Assembly: GCF_028993575.1 (NCBI RefSeq)
Contig: NZ_CP118615.1
Location: 5,919,001-5,983,000 of the forward strand
Origin: Micromonospora cathayae
Lineage (GTDB): Bacteria > Actinomycetota > Actinomycetes > Mycobacteriales > Micromonosporaceae
DNA: 64,000 nt
Reading direction: 5' to 3'
Below the pieces are notes generated by a model that was not told the origin of the DNA, made no database searches, and saw only the letters and a list, made by a program, of their open reading frames with translations. A program made the translations under genes and the position numbers. Each line of letters begins with the position of its first letter. The stretch's first letter is position 1. Below are positions 34,996 to 43,334 of the stretch, piece after piece.

Positions 34996-35964
34996 ATGAA
35001 GGCAGTTGTCGCAACCGGCTACGGGCCACCCGAGACGTACACGCTGGCCGACGTGCCAGCGCCCCGGCCCGGACCAGGGCAGATCCAGGTACGGATCGCC
35101 GCCGCCTCGATCAACCCAGCGGACGTCCGGCTGCCTGGTGGCGATTTTCGCGACGTCATGCCGCTGGAGTTTCCGCACGTGCCCGGCAACGACTTCGTCG
35201 GCACGGTCAGCGAGGTCGGTACCGGCGTGACGGCCTACCAGGTGGGCGACGAGATCTTCGGCCTGGCCGTGCCCCGGGCACTGCGGGCGACGGCGGGTGC
35301 GACCCGGCCGTCGTTGAGTACCGGCTCGCTGGCCGAGTACGCCGTCTTCGAGGCCGACACCCCGTTCCTGACACACCGCCCGGCAGGCCTCGACATCGAG
35401 CAGGCGGCGGCTCTGCCCACCGTCGGATTGACCGCACGGGCACTGATGGCTACCGCCGACGTGCAGTCTGGTGAAACCGTCCTGGTGGTGGGTGCTACCG
35501 GCGGCGTCGGTACTGCGGTGGTCCCGCTGCTCTCCAGAGCGAAAGCCCGGGTGATCGCCACCGCGACCGCCGCCGATGCCGACGTCCTGCGAGCTCTCGG
35601 TGCCGAGGAGACCATCGGTTACGCGACTTCCGAGTACCCCGCAGGCGTCGACGTCGCGTTCAACCTGGCTCTGCCGAGCGACCACCTCACCGGAGTCGCG
35701 AGTGCCGTCCGCCCGGGCGGACGTCTCCTCACGATCACCTACCCCGTGCCGCAACAGGAGTGGATCGGCCGCGACGACGTGGGTCTGCACTTCGTGCTGG
35801 ACATGGACGGCACGCTCGGCGGGATGCGCGAGGTCGGCGACCTGGCGGTTCGCGGCGAACTGCCGGCCACCATCGGCCGCCGCTACACCCTTGACGAAGG
35901 CGTTCGTGCGTGCGTCGACTTCGTCCGCCTGCATACGACAGGCAAACTGGTCGTCACGATGTGA
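34996..35964 (+). CDS. NADP-dependent quinone-oxidoreductase-type MDR protein
   Basis: The 322-residue protein starts at ATG 34996 behind GGAGGGG. It is a zinc-independent medium-chain reductase: the GroES-like part opens with MKAVVATGYGPPETYTLADV, SINPADVRLPGGDF marks the substrate loop, and VLVVGATGGVGTAVVPL near 155-171 is the NADP-binding glycine motif. The family reduces quinones or alkenals with NADPH. It is divergently paired with the TetR gene, so it is probably an inducible detoxification enzyme. The last 30 or so codons exist as a frameshifted copy at 61857-61946. Confidence 0.9.
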   Translation: MKAVVATGYGPPETYTLADVPAPRPGPGQIQVRIAAASINPADVRLPGGDFRDVMPLEFPHVPGNDFVGTVSEVGTGVTAYQVGDEIFGLAVPRALRATAGATRPSLSTGSLAEYAVFEADTPFLTHRPAGLDIEQAAALPTVGLTARALMATADVQSGETVLVVGATGGVGTAVVPLLSRAKARVIATATAADADVLRALGAEETIGYATSEYPAGVDVAFNLALPSDHLTGVASAVRPGGRLLTITYPVPQQEWIGRDDVGLHFVLDMDGTLGGMREVGDLAVRGELPATIGRRYTLDEGVRACVDFVRLHTTGKLVVTM

Positions 35965-36079
35965 AACACACTGCGCAGCGCGTACGGCGCGACAACTCCA
36001 CGAGGGCACCGGTGGTGTGTCGGCCCGCCGCCTCCCGGGTGACGACGGCGACCCGTGACGTGGCAGACGCCGGCAACGA

Positions 36080-36105
36080 GCCGGCTCCGGACCAGCGGAG
36101 CCGGC
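36080..36105. terminator. Hairpin between convergent genes
   Basis: GCCGGCTCCG pairs with CGGAGCCGGC across a six-base loop, between the stop of the oxidoreductase (35964) and the stop of the esterase gene on the other strand (36116). It could end transcription in both directions. Confidence 0.6.
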
Positions 36106-36115
36106 GCCGCCGCGG

Positions 36116-37150
36116 TCAGCCGTCCAGCCGACGGACCATGTTCATGATCGTTTCGAGCTGGGCGCCGCCCTTGATCGGGTAGTTGGTGGCCCCGAGGTAG
36201 CCCCACCAGTCCCAGCACCCGTTCGGGTTCACCGCCGTCGGGATCGCCTGCGGGTACAGCACGATGAGCTGGTTGGTGTCGGCGTACTGGTTGAGGTTCG
36301 CCCGGTCGACGAACGCGGTGCCGACCCTGCTGTGGCCCTGGGCGCAACCGTGCAGGGCGACCAGCAGGCGGCAGGTCTGGCCGGCGGCGCAGGCGCTCGG
36401 GACGTACGCGAAGCCGTTGGTGTCCATGCTGAGCCCGTTGGCCCAGCCGTTGACCGCGAACGAGTCCTGGCCGAACCGGATCAGGGTGCCGCCGAGCGGG
36501 CCGGTGTTCGGCGGCGACACCGCACCGAGCAGCTTGCCGAGGAAGGTGCGCTGGGGGTCGGTACCGCAGTCGTTCAGGAACGGTGCCGCGGTCTGCGCGC
36601 AGCCGACCGTACCGTACGGGGTCACCCAGGCGTGGCCGGCGGCGCTGCCGGCGTCGTACTGGACGCTGGCGCCGAAGTCCCGGTAGTAGCGGGCCAGGTC
36701 GTTGGTGACCGAGGTCTTCACGACCCCGTCGTTGCTGCCGTGGTGGACGTAGACCGGCTGGCCGGAGAGGTTGGCGGTGCCGTCCACCCAGCCGTACGAC
36801 GCCCAGGTGCGGGTGTGGCTCTCCAGCGTGGACAGATAGGTGGGGTAGATGTTGTCGCCGCAGCCGTACAGGGCCTGCGCGGCGTTGTTCTGGGCGCAGT
36901 AGTACGGGCCGGCCGCGAAGATCGCGGCTCCCCGGATCCGCGCCGAGTAGGCGACCTGGAGTTGCGTGGCCATGTATCCGCCGGAGGAGATCCCCGCGAC
37001 GTAGACGGCGGAGACCGGGTAGCTACGCAGCGAGCCGGAGACCGGGATCTTGGTGTGGGGGGTGCCGGCGGCGTGGGCGGCGACACCGCCGGGCAGGACC
37101 AGCAGGGCGGCGGCGACGAGGGCGACGAGGGCTTTCCACGGTGTTCTCAT
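36116..37150 (-). CDS. Secreted PHB-depolymerase-type esterase without binding module
   Basis: The 344-residue protein starts at ATG 37150, with CGGGAGAACGTC upstream. A signal peptide with cleavage near AHAAG (residue 28) precedes a polyhydroxybutyrate-depolymerase-like alpha/beta hydrolase. The nucleophile box AGISSGGYMA puts the serine near residue 56, close to the mature N-terminus as in type-2/PhaZ7-like depolymerases. Eight or more cysteines suggest several disulfides, and LLVALHGCAQGH and WDWWGY are further family segments. It has no linker or CBM, unlike the CBM2 esterase at 15.6 kb. Extracellular polyester or aryl-ester hydrolysis is expected; the substrate is not determined. Confidence 0.85.
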   Translation of the reverse strand: MRTPWKALVALVAAALLVLPGGVAAHAAGTPHTKIPVSGSLRSYPVSAVYVAGISSGGYMATQLQVAYSARIRGAAIFAAGPYYCAQNNAAQALYGCGDNIYPTYLSTLESHTRTWASYGWVDGTANLSGQPVYVHHGSNDGVVKTSVTNDLARYYRDFGASVQYDAGSAAGHAWVTPYGTVGCAQTAAPFLNDCGTDPQRTFLGKLLGAVSPPNTGPLGGTLIRFGQDSFAVNGWANGLSMDTNGFAYVPSACAAGQTCRLLVALHGCAQGHSRVGTAFVDRANLNQYADTNQLIVLYPQAIPTAVNPNGCWDWWGYLGATNYPIKGGAQLETIMNMVRRLDG

Positions 37151-37455
37151 GACGTTCTCCCGTCGGAGCGCCGGCGGGACGGCCGGCGTGCGGAGACGGT
37201 AACGTGACATCGAACACAGCCAATATCCTCGCGATCGACATCTCGGCGTCGGGCACGGTGTGGGCAACCCACCCGACCGTGTGTCTCGCGGCGACCGCCC
37301 CGTTGACCGGCACGACTCCGACCACGGCTCGGCCCGTCCTCGTCGCCGGCCGCAGCCAGAGCCCGACCCGCAACCGGGAGAGGCTGCCCGAGCAGGACGT
37401 ACCGATGACCGACCCCCCGACCGGCAGCCGAGGTCGGAGGGTCGGCGTCGGCGGG
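37151..37455. other. Intergenic region between esterase and exopolysaccharide operon
   Basis: About 305 bases. The part near 37200-37260 (ACATCGAACACAGCCAATATCC and following) is relatively AT-rich and is the likely esterase promoter. The part near 37409-37445 carries the terminator of the operon to the right. No gene is supported. Confidence 0.5.
37409..37445 (-). terminator. Terminator hairpin of the exopolysaccharide operon
   Basis: CCGACCCCCCGACC and GGTCGGAGGGTCGG pair over 14 bases with one mismatch around a nine-base loop, ten bases beyond the stop of the last operon gene. Position and strength fit a transcription end point. Confidence 0.65.
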
Positions 37456-38157
37456 TCAGAGCCGGGACAGGGCGCGGTCGCTGACCACGGACTGGAGCCC
37501 GAACTGGCGGGCCCGACGCTCGGCGAAGTCGGTCAGCCCGGGGGTGTCGGCGTAGTCCAGGCTGTACAGGTCCAGCTCCAGGTGGAGCAACTGCTCGGCG
37601 ATCTGGGCATGGAACTCCAGCGTGTCGGGTGGCCAGGGGGCGTAGCCGTCGTCGACCCACCGGGTCGAGAACGACTCGAAGACGATGCCGTCGACGATCT
37701 CGGCCAGCCGGGGCAGCATGCCGAAACCCCGGTTCGCCAGCAGGTACGCCGGCTTGGCCTCCTCCCGCACCGCGGCGATCAGGGTGAGCAGGTGCGGCAC
37801 GTCCTCGGGATAGGTCAGCTCGACGTTGAGGGTGTCCAGGAAGAGCCCGGCGAACCCCTGCGCGATGGCCGCCTGCGCCGCGCCGACCACGTGCGCCACC
37901 CAGAGCGGATGGCCGACCTTGACGAACGCGCCGCCCCAGTCCGGGTTGCGGTCCGGGCGTTGCCAGGGCGCGGGTGGCCCCTGGTCCTCCGAAAGGGACA
38001 GGTAACCGAGGGTCTGCACGTCCTGGTCGGCCAGGTGACGCAGCTCGGCGGGCCGATAGAACTCCGGCTGGAGGATCACCCGCTGGTAGCCGAGGATGTC
38101 GTCCAACCGTCCGTCGCCGTAGTAGAAGCAGATGGGGCGGCGGTTCACGACGGCCAT
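37456..38157 (-). CDS. GH114/TM1410-like glycan hydrolase, cytoplasmic form
   Basis: The 233-residue protein looks like a compact TIM-barrel member of the GH114/TM1410 superfamily: ICFYYGDGRLDDI at the start, YQRVILQPEFY, LGYLSLSE (the family's GYLSxGE-like strand), GFAGLFLDTLN near the middle with the catalytic-type aspartate, and YLLANRGF plus VFESFSTRW with a glutamate. No signal peptide is present, unlike the paralogue at 40559. I use ATG 38157, which overlaps the upstream epimerase gene by 13 bases. GH114 enzymes cut alpha-1,4-linked galactosamine polymers and related PelA domains cut Pel, so trimming of the polymer made by this operon is a reasonable inference. Confidence 0.72.
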   Translation of the reverse strand: MAVVNRRPICFYYGDGRLDDILGYQRVILQPEFYRPAELRHLADQDVQTLGYLSLSEDQGPPAPWQRPDRNPDWGGAFVKVGHPLWVAHVVGAAQAAIAQGFAGLFLDTLNVELTYPEDVPHLLTLIAAVREEAKPAYLLANRGFGMLPRLAEIVDGIVFESFSTRWVDDGYAPWPPDTLEFHAQIAEQLLHLELDLYSLDYADTPGLTDFAERRARQFGLQSVVSDRALSRL

Positions 38158-39116
38158 CCGTGCTCGCGGTACCAGGCGAAGGTGGTGCGTACCCCCTCCT
38201 CCAGGCTGACGGTCGGTTCGTACCCGGTCAGTTCGCGCAGCCGGGTCAGATCCGGGCAACGGCGGCTGACCGAGCCGGGCGGTGCCGCCTGCGCCGCGAT
38301 GGCGGGGCTCACCCCGGCCACCCGCAGCACCAGCTTGGCGAGGTCGCCGATGTTGGTCTCCTCGCGGTCGTTGCCGATGTGCACGATCTGCCCGGCGGCG
38401 GCCGGGGTCGCCATCAGCCGCAGCATCGCCTCGACCGCGTCGTCCACGTGGCAGAACGCCCGGTACTGGTCGGCACCGGGGACCGGGAACGGGTCCGCGC
38501 CGCGCATGGCGCGCAGCGACATCTCCGGGACGACGTGGTCGGCACCCATCCGGGGGCCGTACACGTTGTGGAAGCGGCCGACCACGGTCTCGAAGCCACG
38601 GGCCCGGGCGGTGTGCAGGAAGGCCGCCTCACCGAGGAGTTTGCTGGCCGCGTACGCGAACCGGGGCGCGGTGATGTCGGAGATCATCGTGGGCACGGTC
38701 TCGGCGGTGGGCACCGGCACCACGCCCGCCTCCACTCCCCCGGCGTAGACCTCGCTGGTGGAGGCGAAGAAGACCCGCTCGCCGGGGGCCACCCAGTCGA
38801 GCAGGTGCAGCGCGACGAGCGTGTTGATCCGGACCACCCGGGCCGGGTCCTGCTCCACGTTGCGCACGCCGACGACGGCGGCGAGCAGGTAGATCTGGTC
38901 CCAGCCGGACGGCGGCAGGGCGGCCCAGGTCGCCGGGGCGGTCAGGTCCCCGGAGACCACCCGGACCGTCGGACAGCTGCGCAGCCGGTCGAGGTCGGCG
39001 TCCTGCCGGCCGCGCGAGAAGTCGTCCACGATGGTGACCTCGTGGCCGTCGGTGACCAGGCGGCGGGCGAGGTGCAGGCCGATGAAGCCGGCCCCGCCGA
39101 GCAGGAGCACCTTCAT
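38145..39116 (-). CDS. NAD-dependent nucleotide-sugar epimerase/dehydratase (extended SDR)
   Basis: The 323-residue protein starts at ATG 39116, which overlaps the TGA of the dehydrogenase gene, with CGGAGGTGTC upstream. The Rossmann motif GGAGFIGLHLARRL is at residues 7-20, the catalytic YAASK near residue 165 with an upstream STSEVY serine, and RFHNVYGPRM marks the extended-SDR nucleotide-sugar subgroup. Likely reactions are C4 epimerisation or decarboxylation of a UDP sugar. The order directly after a UDP-sugar dehydrogenase suggests it acts on the uronic acid or on UDP-HexNAc. The exact product is not determined. Confidence 0.88.
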   Translation of the reverse strand: MKVLLLGGAGFIGLHLARRLVTDGHEVTIVDDFSRGRQDADLDRLRSCPTVRVVSGDLTAPATWAALPPSGWDQIYLLAAVVGVRNVEQDPARVVRINTLVALHLLDWVAPGERVFFASTSEVYAGGVEAGVVPVPTAETVPTMISDITAPRFAYAASKLLGEAAFLHTARARGFETVVGRFHNVYGPRMGADHVVPEMSLRAMRGADPFPVPGADQYRAFCHVDDAVEAMLRLMATPAAAGQIVHIGNDREETNIGDLAKLVLRVAGVSPAIAAQAAPPGSVSRRCPDLTRLRELTGYEPTVSLEEGVRTTFAWYREHGWPS

Positions 39117-40501
39117 GCCGACACCTCCGTGACCGACGGGTCCGACCCGACCGACCCGACCGACGTACCCGATGGGGCGGTGCCGGCGACCGCCGGCGCT
39201 TCCGGGGCGGGCGGCAGATAGCCGAGGCCGGCGTAGCGGATCCCGGCGGCGCGTACCGCGTCCTCGTCGAGCACCCGCCACGAGTCGTAGACGAACGACG
39301 GTCGGGCCGCGCCCAGCACCTCGGGGACCCGGATCGCCCGGTAGTCCGGGTGGTCGTTGATGATCAGGACGGCGTCCGCGTCGGTGAACGCCTTGTCCAG
39401 GCTGACCGGCTGCCCCCCGTACTGGCGGATCACGTCGTCGGTGACCATCGGGTCGTGCCCGAGGACGGTGATCCCGGCGGCGGCGAAGACCCGCATCATG
39501 GTCGCGATCGGGGTGCCCCGCATGTCGTCGGTCGCCGGCCAGCCCTTGTACGCCCAGCCGAGCACCGCCAGGCGCGCGCCGTGGCTGTGCCCCCGCGCCT
39601 CGACCAGCATCCGGACCACCGTCTCGCCGACGTGGATCGGCAGGTACTCGTTGAGCTGCCGGGCCTTGCCGACCAGGAACGGCCGCCGGTCCCCCGCACT
39701 GTCGATCATGATGTACGGGTCCTTCGAGAGGCAGCCGCCGCCCACGTACCCGGGCTTGGCCAGGTCCGGGCGCGGATAGTCGACGTTCGTCGCCCGGATC
39801 ACCTCCAGCGGGTCCAGTCCGTGCCGCTCGGCGATCAGCGCGATCTCGTTGCCGAAGGAGTAGATCAGGTCGGTGTGGCAGTTGTTGGAGAGCTTCACCA
39901 GTTCGGCGGTCTCCAGCCCGGAGACCGGCACGATGCTCTGCGCCAGCCCCTCGAAGAACGCGATCCCGGCTTCCAGGCTCGCCGCGTCCAGGCCGCCGAC
40001 CACCTGCGGCAGCTCGACGAGCTCCCGCAGCGCCTGACCCTGGATGGTCCGTTCCGGGGCCATCACCAGCTTGACCCGGTCACCCCAGGCCGCCCGCAGC
40101 TCCGGCAGCACCACCCGGCGGCTCGCGCCGACCGGCACGGTGCTGCGCACCACGACCAGCGTGTCCGGGCGGCAGCTGGCGGCGACCGCGCGGGCGGCGG
40201 CGGCCAGGTTCGCCAGGTTCGGGCGGTGGGTGACGTCGTCGACCGGCGTCGACACGCTGATCACCGCCACGTCCACGGTGTCCTTGGGCAGCTCGGTGTC
40301 CACGTGGATGTCCCGGCCGATCCGGGTGGCGAATATCTCCTCTACACCGGGCTCGAAGATGTGCGGCCGGCCCCGGGACAGCGACGCCAGCACCGCCGGC
40401 GAGACGTCCGCGCCGTACACGGTGAAGCCCTTGTCGGCGAGTGCGGCGGTGAGGGTGAGCCCCACGTAGCCCAGGCCGACGACTCCGACCTTTGTCCCCA
40501 T
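39113..40501 (-). CDS. UDP-sugar (UDP-HexNAc/UDP-glucose) 6-dehydrogenase
   Basis: The 462-residue protein belongs to the UDP-glucose/GDP-mannose dehydrogenase family. The NAD motif VGLGYVGLTLTAAL is at residues 8-21, the STPVDD segment near 84, the catalytic cysteine in GGGCLSKDPY near residue 259, and the C-terminal domain has GWAYKGWPATDDMRGTP. It matches the WecC/UDP-ManNAcA-type branch better than classical Ugd by its STVPVG and CHTDLIYSFGNE segments. It oxidises the sugar C6 to a carboxylate with two NAD. A Pro/Ser-rich tail of about 30 residues follows the fold. ATG 40501 follows GGAAGGAC. Confidence 0.9.
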   Translation of the reverse strand: MGTKVGVVGLGYVGLTLTAALADKGFTVYGADVSPAVLASLSRGRPHIFEPGVEEIFATRIGRDIHVDTELPKDTVDVAVISVSTPVDDVTHRPNLANLAAAARAVAASCRPDTLVVVRSTVPVGASRRVVLPELRAAWGDRVKLVMAPERTIQGQALRELVELPQVVGGLDAASLEAGIAFFEGLAQSIVPVSGLETAELVKLSNNCHTDLIYSFGNEIALIAERHGLDPLEVIRATNVDYPRPDLAKPGYVGGGCLSKDPYIMIDSAGDRRPFLVGKARQLNEYLPIHVGETVVRMLVEARGHSHGARLAVLGWAYKGWPATDDMRGTPIATMMRVFAAAGITVLGHDPMVTDDVIRQYGGQPVSLDKAFTDADAVLIINDHPDYRAIRVPEVLGAARPSFVYDSWRVLDEDAVRAAGIRYAGLGYLPPAPEAPAVAGTAPSGTSVGSVGSDPSVTEVSA

Positions 40502-40558
40502 CGTTGTTGTCCTTCCGGTTGTGGTTCGTCCTGGTCCGGCCGGCCGCTGCGGTGCGGT

Positions 40559-41560
40559 TCAGCGGCAGGGCGTGGTGAGTCGGTCGAGGTCCCGGACGGT
40601 GACCGTCCCGGCGAACCCCTCCGTCCGGTACCGGCCGCAGGCCGTCCGGACGTGGTCGGTGCGCACCGCGTAGTCGACGGCGAGGACGAACTTGCCCGCG
40701 TCGCGCAGTGCCCGGGTGTGCGCCAGGTTCTCCGCGCACCAGTCCCGGGTGCACGGTTCGTCCGTGGCGCGGTAGAAGAGTTCCTCCATCGCGATGCCGT
40801 CGACGGCGGCGGGGTAGCCCGGCTGCTCGCGCAGTTCGGGGGAGTTCTGCGGGACGACCAGGAAACCGGGGCGCTGTTCTTTGGCGTACCGGCTGATCCG
40901 GACGATCAGGGCGGCCATCTCGGCGGCGAGTCGCGCGCGGTCACGGCCCTGCGCGGCCGTCAGGTCGATCTCCTCGTACGCCAGCGGCGTGTCCAGGTAG
41001 ACACCGTCGAAGCCGGCGCGTAGCGCCTGGTCCACCCGGGGCCGTACCACCCGGTCCCACCAGCGGGCGTCCCAGTAGCGGACGAAGTACTCGCCGGGCC
41101 AGTCCGGCCATTCGTTGGCCAGCAGGTCCGCCGCGTCCCGTCGCAGCGGCGGGTACTCCGGCCGGAAGTCCTCGATGCTGCCGATCTCGAAGTACGCCAG
41201 CACCCGCTTGCCGCTGCGGCGCACCGTGTCGATCTCGGCGGCGGTGAACCAGTCGGTGTGCGCGTCCCGGGCCAGGTCCACCACGGCGAGCTGGTAGGGG
41301 CCGCGGGTCAGCGCGTCGAGTCGACCGTCGGGGTACCCCTGGAGCTGGTACGCCCAGGTCGTGATCGCTTCGGGCGGAGCCGGCCGGGAGCCGGCCCCCG
41401 ACGGCGGACCGGCACTCGACGTTGGACCGGCCCCCGACGGCGGACCGGTGTCCGGCCGGTCGGCGGCGACCGCCCACACCGCGACCGCCGCCAACACGGT
41501 CGCTCCGGCGAGGACGGCCACGAACCGTCGCCATCGGCGTCGGGTGGCCCGCAGGTTCAC
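40559..41560 (-). CDS. Membrane-anchored or secreted GH114-type endo-alpha-1,4-polygalactosaminidase-like hydrolase
   Basis: The 333-residue protein starts at GTG 41560, overlapping the upstream TGA (GTGA), with GGGGGAGCAGCG before it. Residues 1-32 are a basic N-terminus plus one hydrophobic segment (signal peptide or anchor), followed by a Pro/Ser/Gly linker. The catalytic domain has TTWAYQLQGYPDGRL, the aspartate strand QLAVVDLARD, VLAYFEIGSIEDFRPEYP near 150-167, GFDGVYLDTPLAYEEI with a catalytic-type aspartate, and GIAMEELFYR. These are the GH114/TM1410 motifs. Fungal Ega3, a GH114 member, cleaves galactosaminogalactan; by analogy this enzyme would process the exported polymer at the cell surface. 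Confidence 0.82.
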   Translation of the reverse strand: MNLRATRRRWRRFVAVLAGATVLAAVAVWAVAADRPDTGPPSGAGPTSSAGPPSGAGSRPAPPEAITTWAYQLQGYPDGRLDALTRGPYQLAVVDLARDAHTDWFTAAEIDTVRRSGKRVLAYFEIGSIEDFRPEYPPLRRDAADLLANEWPDWPGEYFVRYWDARWWDRVVRPRVDQALRAGFDGVYLDTPLAYEEIDLTAAQGRDRARLAAEMAALIVRISRYAKEQRPGFLVVPQNSPELREQPGYPAAVDGIAMEELFYRATDEPCTRDWCAENLAHTRALRDAGKFVLAVDYAVRTDHVRTACGRYRTEGFAGTVTVRDLDRLTTPCR

Positions 41561-42453
41561 CGCTGCTCCCCCGCGGCCCAGATGTCCTTGACCGAGGTGG
41601 CCAGATCGCGCAGCGGCGTCCAGCCCAGTTCCGTGCCGGCCCGGCCGACATCGGCCCGGATCCAGTCGACGGCGGTCGAGCGTTGCGGCCCGACCCCGGC
41701 CTCCCGGATCCGGCCCCGCCACCCGGCGGTGGCGGCGAGCAGCTCCACCGCCGACCGCGCGGTGACCGCCCGACCGCTGCCCGCATTCAGCACCCGGTGG
41801 CGAAGCTCGGGCGCGAGCACCACCGCGACGATCAGCGCGGCGAGGTCCCGGACGTCCACGAAGTCCCGGTACGCCGAGAGCGGCCCCAGGGTGATCTCCG
41901 GGGCGTCCTCGGCGAGCGCGGCGCGGATCCGGGCCGCCGCCCGGCCGAGCAGGTTCTCCTCCGACATGCCGGGGCCGATCGGGTTGAACACCCGCAGCGA
42001 CACCGTGTCGGCCTGCCCGGACTCCCCGGCGAGCTGGAACAGCCGGGTCCCGGCGAGGTGGCTGACGCCGTACGCGCTGAGCGGTTGCGCCGGGTCCTCC
42101 TCGGTGACCGACTCCCCGTCCGGTACGACGCCGTACTCGCCGGCCGAGCCGAGCCGGACCAGCCGGGCCTGCGGGGCCGCCCCGCCGGCCGCCGCCAGCA
42201 GCTTCGCCGCGACCAGCGTGTTCGCCACGAGCAGTTGCTCGGCCGAGCCGGTGAGGGCGCCCACGCAGGTGACGACCGCGTCCGGGGCGGTCGCGCGCAG
42301 CAGCTCGGCGAGCCCGTCCGCGCTGCCGCCGAGCAGGTCGTAGCTGGCCCGCCCGGGGCAGATCACCTCGGCGATCCGCGGGTCGGACTCCAGCGCGACC
42401 CGGGCGTGTCCGCCGATGAAGCCGGACGCCCCGAAGAGCAGGACCCGCGTCAC
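41557..42453 (-). CDS. NAD-dependent epimerase/dehydratase with YxxxH in place of YxxxK
   Basis: The 298-residue extended SDR has the Rossmann motif FGASGFIGGHARVAL at residues 7-21, RLGSAGEYG with the catalytic-type serine near 103 and RVFNPIGPGM. Its catalytic tyrosine motif reads AYGVSHLAG, so the usual lysine is histidine. This may alter or abolish classical epimerase chemistry. GTG 42453 overlaps the stop of the nucleotidyltransferase gene. It is a second, divergent SDR beside the one at 38145; the pair could make two different UDP sugars, or this one could be a reductase or structural partner. Confidence 0.8.
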   Translation of the reverse strand: MTRVLLFGASGFIGGHARVALESDPRIAEVICPGRASYDLLGGSADGLAELLRATAPDAVVTCVGALTGSAEQLLVANTLVAAKLLAAAGGAAPQARLVRLGSAGEYGVVPDGESVTEEDPAQPLSAYGVSHLAGTRLFQLAGESGQADTVSLRVFNPIGPGMSEENLLGRAAARIRAALAEDAPEITLGPLSAYRDFVDVRDLAALIVAVVLAPELRHRVLNAGSGRAVTARSAVELLAATAGWRGRIREAGVGPQRSTAVDWIRADVGRAGTELGWTPLRDLATSVKDIWAAGEQR

Positions 42454-43304
42454 ACCAGCTCCCCGGTGGCAGTGGCACCGACCGGCCCGCCGGCGACGGT
42501 ACCGACCGCCTCACCGACGGGGAGGGCGCCGACCGTTTCCCCGACGACCAGGGCCCCGACCGGGTCGCCGACGGTGAGGGCCACGGCCCTCGGGCCGGCG
42601 GGCAGCAGGATCGGCTGGAGCTGGGCGAACGTCCGGTTCGCCTCGTCGTAGTCCTCCGGCCGACCGATGTCCAGCCAGAACCCGTCGAACGGGTAGGTGG
42701 CCGGGTGCTCGCCCGCCGCCAGCAGGTCCAGCACCAACCGGTCGATGCCGAGGGCCAATCCGGGCGGGTACGGCGTGAGCGTCGTGCGGGACATCCCGTA
42801 CGCGCCCATGCTGACCGGGTAGCGCAGCGCCGGCTTCTCCCGGAAGCCGACGATCCGCCCGGCGTCCACGTCCAGGACGCCGAAGTCGATCTGGTGCACC
42901 CGTTCGGTGGTGGCCACGGTCAGCCCGGCACCGGAGCGGGTGTGCGCGCGGAGCAGGTCCGCGTAGTCCAGGTCGGTGAGGAGGTCGCCGTTCATGACCA
43001 GGAAGTGGTCGGGCAGCCGGTCCTTGAGCCCGAAGAGCGGGCCGACCGTGGAGAGTGGCCGGTCCTCCTCGACGTAGTCGATGGCGAGCCCCCACCGGCG
43101 GCCGTCCCCGACGAACGCCCGGATCAACGGGCCGAGGTGGTTGATCGCCAGGGTGACCGAGGTGAACCCGCGCGAGGCGAGCTGATCGAGCACGATCTGC
43201 AGGATCGAGTGGCTGTCGCCGATCGGCATCAGGGGTTTGGGCAGCGCCGTCGTATACGGTCGCAACCGCACCCCCTTGCCACCGGCCAGGATCACCGCGT
43301 GCAA
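42450..43304 (-). CDS. Sugar-phosphate nucleotidyltransferase with repetitive tail
   Basis: The protein is a RmlA/GlmU/GalF-type nucleotidyltransferase: the NTP-binding signature AVILAGGKGVRLRPYT at residues 3-18, KPLMPIGD, NGDLLTDLDY with the metal-binding aspartate near residue 108 and FWLDIGRPEDYDEA. I start it at TTG 43304 (284 residues), because GGGGAGG lies six bases upstream; the TTG at 43319 would put that ribosome site inside the gene. After residue 245 the tail repeats VGALVVGETVGALPVGEAVG-like units with no known fold. It would activate a hexose-1-phosphate for the polymer. Confidence 0.86.
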   Translation of the reverse strand: MHAVILAGGKGVRLRPYTTALPKPLMPIGDSHSILQIVLDQLASRGFTSVTLAINHLGPLIRAFVGDGRRWGLAIDYVEEDRPLSTVGPLFGLKDRLPDHFLVMNGDLLTDLDYADLLRAHTRSGAGLTVATTERVHQIDFGVLDVDAGRIVGFREKPALRYPVSMGAYGMSRTTLTPYPPGLALGIDRLVLDLLAAGEHPATYPFDGFWLDIGRPEDYDEANRTFAQLQPILLPAGPRAVALTVGDPVGALVVGETVGALPVGEAVGTVAGGPVGATATGELV

Positions 43305-43334
43305 CGCAGACCTCCCCAAAGGTCTCGAAGCGGA

